Shown here: positions 47,100 through 58,916 of the stretch, one piece after another
How positions within the stretch are numbered: position 1 is the stretch's first letter
Layout: every line of letters begins with the position of its first letter
From: Trichoderma breve
Lineage: Eukaryota; Ascomycota; Sordariomycetes; Hypocreales; Hypocreaceae
NCBI RefSeq assembly: GCF_028502605.1
Contig: NW_026611594.1
Span: forward strand, 1,133,501-1,197,500
Length of the DNA: 64,000 bases
Reading direction: 5' to 3'
Translations under genes and position numbers: made by a program
The notes under the pieces: model-generated
Seen by the model: only the letters and a program-made list of their open reading frames with translations
Databases searched by the model: none
What the model was told of the DNA's origin: nothing

Positions 47100-48099
47100 A
47101 TGGCCCCCCTTGTCTTCCTCGTCACTGGATCCACCTCCGGCATTGGTGCTGCCTTGGTTGATCACATTCTCTCTCGTGGAGACAAGGTCATTGCGACTGG
47201 CAGAAAGGTCGAGGAGCGACTTGGCCATCTCAAGTCTAAATCCGACAACATTGCCCTCTTGGAACTCGAGGTCACCGCCCCCATTGAAGAGATCAAGACC
47301 AAGATTGAGACGGCATGGAACATCTTTGGCCACATTGATGTCCTGATGAACAATGCTGGCATGTCAGCTATGACAACCATCGAAGACGCAAGGTATGTAA
47401 CTATTCATTCACAGCAGATTATCCCCATCATCAGCCTACTAATTCACCATTCGAAATAGTGATGCATACGTGCAGAACATGTTCAATGTCAACCTCTTTG
47501 GACCAGTTCACCTAACCCAGGCCATCTTGCCCTTCTTCCGTGCTCAAGGCAAGGGTTGCGTCGCATTTACTTCTTCCAGCTCAAGCTGGATGGCTCTCCC
47601 GACAATGTCCCATTATTCGATGGCAAAGGCAGGTCTCAGCTCCTTTGCGGAAGGCCTTCACAAGGAGGTCATTGGCCTGGGCATTCGAAGTGTCGCATTC
47701 GACTGCGGTGGCTTCATCACCAACCTCATGCAGCCTCGAGAGGGCGCTCACGCCAGCCCCACTGGTGCTGAACCCACCGACGCATATAAGCCTCTGCTAG
47801 GAAGCGTTATCGGCATGTTTTCCAACGACCCCATGGGTCTCATGCCAGGATCACCCGCCAGAGCTGCTTCTACCATGATTGACGTGATTAAGGGAGAGGG
47901 TGTTGCGGCTGGCCGACCATGGGCTTCTCGAGTCATCTTGGGCTCGGATGCACTCGATAGCGCTAAAAATCGACGGGAAGACGAACTTAAGCTGCTCAAG
48001 GCTTGGGCGCCTGTGAGTGCGAGCACTGATGAGCGAAAGTACACGCCTAGAGATGACCTCCGAAAATTCACCATGGTTACTGGTTCAGAGCAGCTCTAA
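47100..48099 (+). CDS. Short-chain dehydrogenase/reductase (classical)
   Basis: NADP-type Rossmann oxidoreductase of 310 residues. Exons are 47100-47392 and 47460-48099 (intron GTATGT...AATAG). Motifs: TGSTSGIGAAL (about 9-19), ATGRKVEERL with Arg after the second strand that suggests NADP, NNAGM (near 90), catalytic Ser in SSSSSWM and YSMAK. The C-terminal extension after residue 250 (DSAKNRREDELKLLKAW) is longer than in minimal classical SDRs. It is transcribed away from a Zn2Cys6 regulator and converges on methionine aminopeptidase 2. The substrate is unknown. Confidence 0.92.
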
Positions 48100-48595
48100 C
48101 TATATTCTTATCTTGGATGTATCATATAGACAGCGATAGAGACATGGAATGTTTTTGTTACTCTTTATGTTAGTAGATGTATATTTAGATAGTTACCAAT
48201 GTAAATGCAAAGCTCAACTCCATTGGAGACTTCACTGCCGTGACGACGATGAGGTGTATTGGCTGCAATGGAACGGTATAATTGGACTGTAATGGGTGAT
48301 ATCATTGAGGTAATGACTGTCTGCTATTTATTATATCACCGTCCTTCTGTGAATAATTTTGATCTTTTTTTGTAATTTTTCCCCGGCGCTGACTAGTCTC
48401 GACATGATGATAGCTCAAAAGACCGGCATCATTTGAGAATCTCATATATCAGCGCATTTTTATCTTCAATGAAAAGCATGGATCAATATGGTAAAACGAG
48501 TGTCACGAAGGAGAGTATCTCAAGCCTCTACTTGACAATGCGATCGCGTGATGTTTCCATCAGGATCGTGAATCGCAAGACCCCAATTGTAGTAA
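48100..48595. other. Convergent intergenic region
   Basis: 3' flanks of the SDR and the aminopeptidase genes. No gene seen. Confidence 0.6.
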
Positions 48596-50111
48596 TTAGT
48601 AGTCATCTCCACGGCTAATGACCTCCTTCACGGTAGGTCTGAGCAAAATCGTCTTGCATCTTTTGTTAGCATTCTCTTTCCAAGTACACACATGCTATCA
48701 CTCACATGCTCGTATTGGGCAGTGTACGACCCTTTCTTGTCGAGCAAAGGAGGGTAATCTTCAACAATGCCAGATTTCACAAGCGTGTTGAGCTGCCAAA
48801 CTGTTAGCTATACCGAGCGCATGGGTTGAGATTCATTCATGACATACCCCGAGGAGATACTTCTCCTGCCCAATACGATCTAAATAGCGGCGGCAAAACG
48901 GAACGGTGCCGAAATTCTTCTTGATCACATTCAAGAGTGATTTGGCTGAAGACAGACGAAGTTCTGCCTTTGGCGCATCTGCACGAAGGGCATAGTGCGA
49001 GACGTCGCCGTGATCGTAAACCCAGCCGTTGCCAGTACTGCCGAAAGTTTCAACGGCAAAGATGTCACCCTCTTCCATTTTGGTCATGTCGTCCGACTTT
49101 ACGGCGGGAATGCTTTTGGTGCCGTGGATGCGATATGGTAAGATACTATGGCCGCCTATGTTGCGAATCGATTTGATCGGATAGGTAGTTCCGTTGATCT
49201 CGCATTCATAGCTCTCCATGGCCTCTTGGATGTATCCGCCGAGTTCTCCAAGGCGGACATCAATACCTGCCTCGCGGACACCAGTGTTCGTGGCGTCCTT
49301 GACGGCTGCGAGGAGGTTGTCATACATGGGGTCGAACGCCATTGTAAAGGCGCTATCGACGATGCGACCATTCACATGGACGCCAATGTCAATTTTCATG
49401 ACATTATTCTGCTGAAGCACGACCTTGTCACCGGCATTTGGGCTATAGTGAGCAGCAATCTCATCAATGTTCAGCCCGGTCGGGAAGCCCATGCCGGCAA
49501 TAAGGGAGTCGCCTTCAGTCAAACCATCGTGTCCAAGCAGACGCCTCACACTATCTTCGATGCCGTTGGCAATCTCAGTGAGGGTCTGGCCTGGCTTGAT
49601 GTTTCTCTGTGCCCACTGGCGGACCTGACGATGCGTCTCGGCCGCCTGGCGATAATCAGAGAGGAAGTCGCTCTTAAGGTTGTCTAAATGACGCTTTTCT
49701 TCGTCAGTGGTGCGATAGAGGTTCTCGTCTTTATATTCGACCTCTTCGCCCTTGGGGTAGTTGTTGTTTGGGAATAGTTTGGACACAAGGATGGATGGAG
49801 GCTCAGTCTGCGCAATAATCTTCTTCTTCTTGTTCTTTCTCTTCTTGTTCTTTCGCTTCTTAGCGTCACCGCCCTCACCGGCAGCAACTGTGATTTCAGT
49901 GACATGTTGGTCTGGATCGTCATCCGAGTCATCACCAGATTGTTCGGCAGCGTTTGCTTTAGCTGTTCCATTAGCACGAGCGGAACCAGCCACCTTTCCA
50001 GATGTTTGCACTATCCAAAGCTATTAGCTTGTGGCCGGTATGATTTACCCGCAAATGAGTTCACAAACCGTTGAGCACCTTGCGCTCATCAGAGGGAGTT
50101 TTGGCAGCCAT
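48596..50111 (-). CDS. Methionine aminopeptidase 2
   Basis: Removes the initiator Met from nascent proteins; dinuclear metal enzyme of the cytosol and the target class of fumagillin. Minus-strand exons: 50111-50069, 50010-48848, 48792-48706 and 48652-48596, 449 residues. The N-terminal part has the type 2 hallmark: an acidic run ([12 protein letters not shown]) then a Lys block ([14 protein letters not shown]) that binds ribosomal complexes. Metal ligands are visible as Asp in MKIDIGVHV and in RIVDSAF, His in [12 protein letters not shown], Glu in [10 protein letters not shown], and Glu in AQYEHTILL, which is formed across the last intron. The last exon ([18 protein letters not shown]) is short and preceded by the acceptor ATGCAAG. 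A housekeeping gene. Confidence 0.96.
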
Positions 50112-50643
50112 GATGTCGACAAAGACGATTGTTTGAGTTTATAGGATCAAAATGGCTGAGATTGATGTCAGTGCACACATCAAATATTCATCTTCAACAT
50201 GTAATCTGAAGGGCGCGGGGTTTCATTGGGATGCATATAGCGGGGTGATGTAATTAAGCCAAGAGGCATCAAAAGAGAGAATCTCTCCAATCCCAGGCCC
50301 TAATCATGCGGTTATTTGACTGTCATAAGTTGGGAAAAGGACATTACAATGACCTGTAAAGTGGCGCAAGAGAATTAGCTTGCTGGCATCGCCGTTGTTG
50401 TATACACATACAGCACGAGCATGGGATGATGAGACTGAGGGGGCACCTGGCCTGTCCTCACCACTCTAGCGATACGCAAAAAGTGGTATCTAAATGCTGT
50501 TCGGCTTAACGTTCTCTGCTACAGAAAGAATCTCATTATTGGAACGCATATTATACATGTATTTCATCAAATAACACGCCTTATACATCATAATACATGA
50601 ATATTTTGTCCATCACACCATTGCCAGACTGTGCGCCACCCAA
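50112..50643. other. Intergenic, no gene seen
   Basis: Promoter of methionine aminopeptidase 2 and 3' flank of the next minus-strand gene. Confidence 0.55.
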
Positions 50644-52113
50644 CTATGGCTTAAAGACAACCTTTTGTACCTTCATCTCATCAAACAGAGTATATCCTTG
50701 AACAGCCTCGTTGAGTGGCATGATATTTTCAAACATGAAACTGTCATTGTCATTAGATCATTAAATGTCATATATGAAAACGATGGGATAGATGGCTCAC
50801 CCAAGCAGATGCTGCTTCTTCTCAAGCAGGACAAGAGCTTCGGAAAAGATGCTCCGAACAGGGCATCTACCCATTTGCAGGCGGATGTTCTTTCTGTATG
50901 TATATTTTCATTAGGAATCTGATTAGGGGCTTTGTATGGAGGAAAATCATGAGATGCACTTACCCGTATGCCTCACTTCCAGACCATGGAATCTAGCAAT
51001 CGTCAGCTCGAACTAAACAACAAATCCGCTCTTCATGAGTCCTACCTCTGCGTTGTGAACACCGATGCTGCTAATCACACCGAAAGGCCTGACAATGTCA
51101 AAAGCAGTCCTCAATGCTGGCGACAGTCCGACAACTTCAACGACCAAGTCGGCACCTCTTCCTCCTGTTGCTTCTAAGATTCTCGCCATCATACCCGCCT
51201 TATCGCTGAGGAAGTTTAGAGGTTCGGCACCAAGTTGTCTTGCCTGTTCAAGTCTGCTATCTACGCCGTCAATGGCAAATAGATGCTTGGGTTTCTGCTC
51301 TGCCGCTGCAACAATTGCACACAAGCCAACGGGGCCACATCCAATCACCACCAGAGTAGATTCCTGGATATTGAGAGTGGGAGGCGCAAGGCTGAGTGCG
51401 GATTTGACTCCAAAGAAACCAGTGGGGAAGATATCAGCCATGAGAATTAAAGCCTCATCTGAAATGGATGGTGGTGCTTTGGAGACTGTGCCATCAGTCA
51501 GGGGCACGCGGACATATTCTGCTTGCCCGCCATCGAGCTTGGTTGATCCGAAAAGCATGGATTTCTCACAGCGCGCAGTAGCGCCATTGAGACAGAAAAA
51601 GCACTTGCCGCTGATGTTTCTGTAAGTACAAGCGGCATATATTTAAAAGAAATGAAGATGCGCAGAATGAAGTCGATGGAGACTCATGGTCCAAGGTACA
51701 TACCATGATGCGGTAAACGGCGCTACAATCTTGTCGCCAACAGCAACTGACTTCACAGCTGGTCCTGCAGCTACGACAGTTCCCGTGAATTCGTGTCCCA
51801 TGATGAAGCCCGTCGTAGAGGGTTGATGGCCACGGTACACATGTAATTCGCTGACGGGATGTTCCGCGTTAGCGAGTCATGCGTCGTTCATATTACGCCA
51901 GAAGGCGTCAACTTACGAGCCACAGAGAGCAGTTGCGCTCACTTTGACAATGATGTCTTCATCGTCCTGGACTGAAATAAGTTATAGACCTCGTATCATA
52001 TCATCGGTGCTTTGAATTGACTGGAACTTACTCTGAGGCACCGGTCGGTCTTGGATGGAGACGCTGCGGGGTCCATCGAAGACGACGGCCTTCATGGTCT
52101 GAGGAAGAGACAT
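50644..52113 (-). CDS. Zinc-dependent medium-chain dehydrogenase (sorbitol/threonine-dehydrogenase-like)
   Basis: NAD(P)-dependent alcohol dehydrogenase of 355 residues in seven exons on the minus strand, the first four being 52113-52032, 51971-51917, 51850-51704 and 51610-51046. The third intron must end at CATCAG 51611; the nearer ACAG would create a stop. Motifs: catalytic zinc Cys in SATALCGSELH, GHEFTG, structural zinc CGKCFFCLNGATARC, coenzyme loop GCGPVGL, and AIDGVDSRLEQAR with Asp suggesting NAD. The C-terminus is FMFENIMPLNEAVQGY and ends VVFKP. Length and motifs fit the family. No pathway partner adjacent; the substrate is unknown. Confidence 0.93.
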
Positions 52114-52722
52114 TTTACTAGAGGTATGACACAGTGAAGAATGAATAATTGGAATAGGCTGTTATAATATTCTGTGTTAGTATTAAGGGGATTTTCAACA
52201 CCGGGAGGGGTTTAAATATATACTGAAGCGCCCGACGTCAATATGGGTCGAGATGGAGGACAATTTCCCCACAATGTGCCCTCAGCTCGTTCACCCCTCT
52301 CGCCAGGCGGGCACTAAAAACCGCTGCCGAGGGTAGCCCGAGTTTTGGGATAGATGGGGAACACAACAATGGGTGATAGAGACGAATCAGAGCATCTCGG
52401 GATACTTGTGGCACGTTCTCCCACCCACCCATTTCTCCGTTCTAGAACCGAGCCTTGGCTAACTTAAAAACTGTGGGCTGGGGCTTGGGGATATGCGCCC
52501 ACGCTTATGTCTGGTCAGATCTTACTTTGATCATGTAAGAACTGAGTACTTTATGTGTACTCGCCTCCCTTAGACAGAGGTCGGTATGGGCATACACCAC
52601 ATTATAAGCTTTCAAATATACATATGTTGATGCTACGGTACTATGTGATCATTCTGTCAATGTTTGTTTCAACGTCTCGACTGTAAATTTCCCACCCTCC
52701 ATGTCTCGGTCGATGCTCTAGT
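52114..52722. other. Intergenic, no gene seen
   Basis: About 600 bp of promoter and 3' flank between two minus-strand genes. GC-poor; no repeats noted. Confidence 0.55.
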
Positions 52723-55700
52723 CTACTCAACCTCCTTCCATATCATCTCGAGCTGGAATATTTGCATCCATTCGTCCATCCGATTTGCATTAGCAAAACC
52801 AGATTGCATGTTATTGAACATTTGCGCTCCCTGCGCTCCCTGTTCAGTGTCATACCAGCCCACCTGACTGTTTCCATGAAGGTGTCCATCTGTGGCACCG
52901 GATATCGATAACAATCCATCCATACCGTTATACATGACACTCAAAAGGCCCTGGTGCATTGCGTTTTGCATCTTCATTTGCTTCATTTCGCGGATAAACT
53001 TCATCTGAGGGACGGTTTGAGTGTATATCTTCAACCGCTTGCTTCCGAATTCTGTGAATTCCGCCAATGCCTTTTTCGACTCGGGTGATTCGGGTGGTCC
53101 AGCATCACAGACTTTCAACCACATTGTGCGCATACGAGACGACCAGATCTGGCAAATTTGGGCACGCTCATCATATGCTTTCTTGAAAATCACGGAATCG
53201 CCAAGTTTTGTGTCGGCAACGAAGCTCAGATAGCAATCTTCGCAGAATAAAGCATTTGGATACCCCCACCAATGTCCCTTCTCGACGACTTCTAGGCCAG
53301 GACAAACGGGAATCGAGGCAAATGTCCGAACATAGTCTAGGAAGTAACTGAAAACTCCTAAGTCCACAGCTTGAGCATATTTCCTGAGGTATTGCCGGAA
53401 TCGGGGGCTAGCAACACAAAAGTCGCAAACAAGAGTTGACTCGGGATTGCGCTGCGCGGGCTCGAAGAATTGAGCAACTCCGCTAGTTCTCAGGATAGAT
53501 GTATAGCATGTTTCGCACACATCATAGTTATCGCATCCTCCTTGGATTGTCCACCAGTTGCCGCGAATAATTCCGTGTTTTGTGCAAGGTGGGAGACGAC
53601 ACGCCACCTCCGCTGAGCTGCTGAATACAGACCAGTCGCGCTGCTCAATGGCATTCTCCATGGCCCATACCAGGGGAAGGTTGGTTTCAGTTAATTTGCA
53701 GGACCAGAATTGGGTCATGTGTTCGAAGTATGCATCGAAGCCCGAGGCCATGACATACTTTTCAAACTCATTCTCAAACCGTGTGAAGCCAACTCGGTCC
53801 AGATAACAAGCTTCACAAGCTCGCATATTCTCAATCTTGCGCCGTGGCATGTACCAGGTGCAGTCGTTTGACTGTATATCCTTTCCCTCGCATTTAGGCA
53901 AGGAGATGCGATGGGTCGCCAAACTAACAAAACCGGCCCAGTCATTCTCTTTGGCCTTCTTGACAACGACTCGAGAGATGAATGGCACGCAGACGTCACA
54001 AGACCAATTCTCGCCCGTTGGCTGTTCACGATATGGGGAGAATCTGGTCTCGAATGGCGTCCCCGCTATCCGGTCTTCGTAGCAAGCCTCACACGAGATG
54101 AATCCGTTAATCTCACTGCCCGTCATACCGAACCATTTAATTCCATCGGAGGCTGCGGTGGGGTTGCGTCCTTTGCATGCCTTCACATTGAGGCGCTTTT
54201 TCAAGAATTCACGCAGTGCATCCAGATTGCCGGTGCGAACAGCCTGGGGCCAAATGAACTCTTTGACTCTAGGGAACCAGAAACAGCACATGGAGTTAAA
54301 GTTATCTGGCCGTTTAATCCTCTCAAATTTGCTTGCCAGTTGTGTAGGTTGAATGTGATCAGCGTGACATCTAGTGCAGATCAATAAGTCTGGCAAGTCT
54401 GGCAAACGGTACCAATAAAGCGAATAGTCCACTGCCCTCGTTTCTGGACAATACGTGATGACTTCTAGAGGCTCCCCCGTTGCGCGGATATGAGGTGGAG
54501 GTCGGGGTGCATTGTCATCTAAAGCTCTCGTAGAAGGCTGGGGCGTCGCGTTATGTTCCACAGGGTTCATATTGAGATTGTTCATTTGCGTATAAAGATT
54601 AGCCATGGGATCCTGGGGCGGCACTGAAATAGGTGCTGGGGTAGGCTGCTGCGCCTCTGCCGGAGGTGGAGGAATCGACGCGGCATTATTTGTTGGTTGA
54701 ACTGGTGAGGTAGGATCAGCAGCCGGTGCCACTGTCTGTTGTGTATTGGGGGCAGCGACTGGTCTGCGTGGATATTGATGCTGATTATTTGCCGTATTGG
54801 ATGGCGGCGGCGGCGGCAGACGTTCTGATCCTGCTGGTGCTTGCTGTCCTACTGCAGTTGGAGCACTAGGCGGAGGAGGAGCATAGTCGTTCGAAGTCTC
54901 CCGGGCTGGAGGACGGGTTGACATCGGTGGTGGAGGAGGAGCCGAGGAAGTATTTGCTGGCTGTTGCCGGGGCAGAGGTGCAAACTCATTATAGTCTCGA
55001 GGAATGGGTGCAAATTCACTATAATCTCGAGGAATAGGTTCAAAAGCCCCGTTATCTCGAGGAAGAGGACTGAAAGTTCCGTTTGAAGCAGCATTTCTCT
55101 CCGGTGTAGGAGGCTGTGGCGAGACAGGAGGTAGGCTTGGTGGTTGCGCTACCGCAGGAGGTGTAGGTGTATATTGATATGTTGTGGGTTGGACAGAAGC
55201 AGCTGGTGTTTGTGCATGCGTAGCCGGTGTGTACTGAACAGCAGGAGGGGGACTGTTGTAGTACGGAGCGGGCTGTGGGGGAGAGTATGTGTGTGAGACT
55301 GGATTTTGCGCATTTTGAGCTGGATTATAGGGAGGATGTGGAGGGTAGCTGGGCAGATTCTGTTGAACTGGTGCCCGAGCAGGAAGAGGTGGGGGAGGTG
55401 GATAGGATTGAGCCGGAGCTTGAGGAGGAGGATAGGATTGAGCTGAAGTCTGCGAAGGAGGAGGGTACGACTGAGGTGGATTCTGAGGAGGGGGGTACGA
55501 GTGAGATGGACTCTGCGGAGGGGGATAGGAATGAGGTGGATTTTGAGGAGAGTATGTGTAAGATGGACTCTGCGGAGGAGGATAAGACTGAGACGGGCTC
55601 TGTGGAGGAGCTGCCGCTACAGGACCGGGCGTTGTCGACGCCGGAGCGTATGAGTACCCGGAGTGTCCAGGCGGTGGTGGACCAGGAGGGGGTGGATAAT

Positions 55701-55929
55701 ACGGCGCCGGTGCTGCTGTATTCGGATACGGTGATGCGGGAGGAGGCGCCGTTTGGTATCCATACTGAGTTTGCTGCTGGGGGCTCGCGTTTGTATATGG
55801 ATATTGGGCGTTACCTCCGTATGTCTGCGCTGGCTGGCCACTGGTCTGTCTCGGCGGGATGGGAGGAGGAACAGACCCATTGCCATATCGAGGAGGCAGC
55901 GGCGGTGGCTGCTGGTAATAGCCTGACAT
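52723..55929 (-). CDS. Large intronless proline-rich protein with repeated Cys-x2-Cys modules
   Basis: One uninterrupted frame of 1068 residues. Residues 1 to about 480 are low complexity and rich in Pro, Gln, Ser and Tyr, with SYPPPQ-type repeats (about 105-185) and four FxPxPRDY units (about 285-320). The C-terminal half (about 500-1068) contains five CxxC(Y/H)xD-like boxes (ICTRCHADH, SCEACYEDR, ACEACYLDR, VCETCYTS, FCEDCYLS) about 95 residues apart, each within a larger module that also has an aromatic/Ala helix and a PxC element. The last 100 residues are Met- and Gln-rich. No signal peptide or membrane helix is evident. This resembles a zinc-ribbon or scaffold-type protein of fungi, but I recognise no named family. 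It lies alone between unrelated genes. Confidence 0.85.
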   Translation of the reverse strand: MSGYYQQPPPLPPRYGNGSVPPPIPPRQTSGQPAQTYGGNAQYPYTNASPQQQTQYGYQTAPPPASPYPNTAAPAPYYPPPPGPPPPGHSGYSYAPASTTPGPVAAAPPQSPSQSYPPPQSPSYTYSPQNPPHSYPPPQSPSHSYPPPQNPPQSYPPPSQTSAQSYPPPQAPAQSYPPPPPLPARAPVQQNLPSYPPHPPYNPAQNAQNPVSHTYSPPQPAPYYNSPPPAVQYTPATHAQTPAASVQPTTYQYTPTPPAVAQPPSLPPVSPQPPTPERNAASNGTFSPLPRDNGAFEPIPRDYSEFAPIPRDYNEFAPLPRQQPANTSSAPPPPPMSTRPPARETSNDYAPPPPSAPTAVGQQAPAGSERLPPPPPSNTANNQHQYPRRPVAAPNTQQTVAPAADPTSPVQPTNNAASIPPPPAEAQQPTPAPISVPPQDPMANLYTQMNNLNMNPVEHNATPQPSTRALDDNAPRPPPHIRATGEPLEVITYCPETRAVDYSLYWYRLPDLPDLLICTRCHADHIQPTQLASKFERIKRPDNFNSMCCFWFPRVKEFIWPQAVRTGNLDALREFLKKRLNVKACKGRNPTAASDGIKWFGMTGSEINGFISCEACYEDRIAGTPFETRFSPYREQPTGENWSCDVCVPFISRVVVKKAKENDWAGFVSLATHRISLPKCEGKDIQSNDCTWYMPRRKIENMRACEACYLDRVGFTRFENEFEKYVMASGFDAYFEHMTQFWSCKLTETNLPLVWAMENAIEQRDWSVFSSSAEVACRLPPCTKHGIIRGNWWTIQGGCDNYDVCETCYTSILRTSGVAQFFEPAQRNPESTLVCDFCVASPRFRQYLRKYAQAVDLGVFSYFLDYVRTFASIPVCPGLEVVEKGHWWGYPNALFCEDCYLSFVADTKLGDSVIFKKAYDERAQICQIWSSRMRTMWLKVCDAGPPESPESKKALAEFTEFGSKRLKIYTQTVPQMKFIREMKQMKMQNAMHQGLLSVMYNGMDGLLSISGATDGHLHGNSQVGWYDTEQGAQGAQMFNNMQSGFANANRMDEWMQIFQLEMIWKEVE
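52990..54420 (-). repeat. Coding repeat of about 95 residues, five CxxC boxes
   Basis: Within the large Cys-rich protein, boxes at approximate residues 515, 610, 703, 801 and 896 recur with near-constant spacing. Each unit begins with a CxxC or CCFW segment, continues with a helix containing Trp or Phe and ending in PxC, then a Trp-containing linker to the CxxCY box, which is often followed by FE and F. Confidence 0.7.
55380..55620 (-). repeat. Proline-rich coding repeat (SYPPPQ family)
   Basis: On the gene strand, TCCTATCC(T/A)CC-type words recur about every 33 bp, encoding SYPPPQSPSQ, SYPPPQNPP and variants seven to eight times. The repeat is imperfect and stays in frame. Confidence 0.8.
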
Positions 55930-57300
55930 GATGCCAGAAGTTCAGATAGAGTTATCAATGTATTCTGGCTTCAACGCTCTTTGTTGCAGATCCATCAATG
56001 TTTCCAAAGACGTGTCCAGAACAAAGCAATTGCATCTTGAGAGATTAAATACAGGTAGCTTCTACTAGTCTCCAGCCCGCGTAAGACGTCGTCGGAAGCC
56101 TAGACCTTTCCGTGTTACGAATGGGTGGTTCAGCTGCTGCTCAGCCTCTGGTGGGGAAGACGCACTCACATATGGAACGCATCTCACGGACTGCGGCGAG
56201 GCTCCCACACCCTTCCGATCTCATGGAATAAGCCTCGCCAACACGTGGTCACAGGGGATTTAGGCTAGCGAAGTGCTACACTAGCATCATGAGTGAGATT
56301 CTTAAGTTCGGAGTGGTGTCCAGACATCTGCAATATGTGCAAACTTGAGGCTACAAATTGAAGCAATCTCAAGGCGTCGTGTGATCTGCCTCGCTGTGAG
56401 GGTGGTGATTACACGATGGATCTGTCGCCATATCTAGGCGTCATTTTGCTTGGCTCTGAGTTTAAAAAGCTATTTGTATATGCTCGACGAATTCATTTGA
56501 CCTGTTGTGCTGGTGGGATGTGAGGCAGACAGACACTATTATACGTGTAGCTATTCTTGTCTCATAGCAGATTGTCTCCGTGCTGCCTAAATCGTACGAA
56601 CACTGCATTGCGTTACACTGCTGCCAACCTTCCCCTCACATTCCAGTCATCCACAGCGTCTTGGAAGAAGCGGGAATTTCTGGTCAGCGCTATTGTAGAG
56701 CCGAGGTTGTGGGTCACGAAATGCTGAAGAATTCATCTGCCTCATATTCGCTCTAGTTGACCTGCACTGCCCGTCGCTGATTGGGGAATAATGGCGTTGG
56801 ACAGCTCCGCAGTCGATGTGGGTATTTCGATGCTCTAGTTCTCGCATCTGTCCAACAAGTAAGATAAGAATCTCACCCGAGAGCAGCCCGTGCCTTGGTA
56901 GAACCAGTAGCTCCAGGGCGATCATCCGCATCCACAGATTATCGCTTTCACCTCTTCTGCCACTTGCATCATATTTAAACGGACTGTGTCCATGACTTAG
57001 CTATTCAAGAAATGTCCAAGACACAAAGCGTTAAATCAGATGATGAGAGCCAATAGATGAGGGCAATTTCTTCTAAATCTTTCTGTATCCTCTGGATTGA
57101 TTGCATTCTCCTTCAAAAGCCACTGATTTCGTCTGTCGCTCGAGGACGTGGGCAAACGCTTGAGACATCTGTCATTCCAGGTAGATCTAACCTGTTGTCG
57201 AGTAAGGATGGGTATGCATTCTGAGATTGGCAATTAGGACGAGGTCCTTCACCAGCACAGTCAACTCATGCATATACTTGCCTAGACTCGACTACAAGAG

Positions 57301-57366
57301 ATGAAAGAAGAAATTGATAGTTTATTAAAGTCTGATGAAGAATTATTAAAGTCTGATGAAGAATAA
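57301..57366 (+). repeat. Tandem 21-bp repeat within a 21-codon open frame
   Basis: The ATG at 57301 opens a short frame containing two identical 7-codon units, LLKSDEE then LLKSDEE, and stops at TAA 57364. The duplication is perfect at the DNA level over about 40 bp. This may be a small acidic peptide or a chance duplicated fragment of a lost gene. Confidence 0.6.
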
Positions 57367-58797
57367 ATTGGCTTGCATGCGTAGCTGATCGTTTCGGAAA
57401 TGTCTTATTATTCCCGCCTCTTGACTACTCAGTCATCTTATTAATGCCGGATTTTTGTCTTTTCCATGTCAAGGGTGCGGACTTATGCGAACACCTGGTG
57501 TCTTCTCAAGTGGATTTAAGGATTACTGGGACGGTGGAATGATTTGTCCCGGCTCCAACGATGAGAACAACCGCCCCGCCAAGTCCGCACCCTGGACCCT
57601 CATCGTCAAACCGAGTTTGCCGACGTATCGTCTACGAGTATTTGGCTGGGATTTGGTATCTTTTGGATGAAACCTTTCTACTCTGTTACAAGTTGCTAAA
57701 TCAAACTACATGTCCATTCTGCAGTTGCTGAGAAACTATAGGTAAATAGCTGTAGTGGCAGGTACTGGAAGAAAATAGTAAAAAACAGCGATCATAGCAG
57801 ATGGAAACAATTCTCTATCAACTCATGGATCATCTTGAGGGTGGCAGACCGCATCTTTGTCTAGTGTGGATCTCGGCTTTATCGTCTACTTTCGTTGAGT
57901 CTTTGTCAACTTTTATCTCAGTCTGGCCTTTGCTAAGCTAGATCAAGGACCTGCTATCAACAGGCACGCATATGATTGGGGTACACTTGCACTGGGGTCC
58001 GGGGCCTTTGTTAAATCCGAGCTAGAAGCGCAGTATGCTTGAGTTTCAAATGCTGCAAACTTGCGATAATAATTATAGGTTATTGGGAGTTTTAAAGAAC
58101 CTCCAATGAGTGATATTACATCTCATGTGAGTGAGTATTCAAAACTGACGCTTGATAGCTGGCAAAACGCCGTAGCATAGGCACCCGCAGAACATAGGCA
58201 CCCGCAGAGCATACCATACTTTGCTCAAATTGCATATTGGTGGAGTCACTGTTGAACCACAACCTGCCAATCGGGGAATGTCTCTTGCCACGGCCCCGGT
58301 TGTTAACTCCAGCTTACAATTTCCGTCGTAATCGCGAGAGTTTAGAACTAGGCCTCTGACGGTGTGTAAGTCAGATTGGCACATGGTTGCGTAGGGCCGA
58401 AGTCCAAGAGGCAACTTTAGCCTTGAAAGTCCGAAAATTTTTCGCAATCGCCGACCAGCCACAGAGCAGTGCGGCAACCAATCAACGGAATGGGACAGTA
58501 GCTTTTTGTCGGATTTACCACCTTTACTAATCAACGCTCAAACCTGGTGGACTTTGCCCTTGTGGCTATTGCTTTAACACCATGTGGGAAGGGTGGTCTT
58601 CAAGTGTGGGCGTCATCAAAAAATGAATCAAGTATCACCGGCCAATCACCGACAGTTTGACAAGATACAGCCTGGTGTGAAAGTACTACAGTTTGAAACT
58701 TGTAAGGTGGGATCGCATATCCAGTTTGTTGATGCTAGGGGGCCCTATGACATAATAGAAGCATACGGAAGCATAGAAGATATGAGGAGATCCAATG

Positions 58798-58803
58798 TAT
58801 AAA
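58798..58803 (+). promoter_or_regulatory. TATA box of the dehydrogenase gene
   Basis: TATAAA preceded by a CCAAT (58792-58796), 114 bp upstream of the start codon, with an A-rich leader (ACAACAAAAATAACC) before ATG, typical for highly expressed fungal genes. Confidence 0.55.
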
Positions 58804-58916
58804 GACCAGCTCACTGCCAGTTGTCGTTGAACTCGACCCAGATCGTAGCTTTACACAGCTTTTATTAAGAATAACAACAAAAATAACCAAATAATAAATC
58901 AACTTTCACTACCAAA

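Larger units (their letters stand above)
55930..58916. other. 3-kb stretch without a firmly supported gene
   Basis: Only short frames occur. A 71-codon frame at 57455-57670 (starting MSFPCQGCGL) has no recognised domain. The last 150 bp contain the promoter of the next dehydrogenase. Confidence 0.45.

Noticed and set aside
55227..55931. Plus-strand Glu/Asp-rich frame of 234 codons opposite the proline-rich region
   Set aside because: Arises from the reverse reading of Pro/Gln/Ser codon repeats; not an independent gene.
57455..57670. 71-codon frame with CQGCG near its start
   Set aside because: The Cys pair is isolated, and no further zinc ligands or domain could be recognised.
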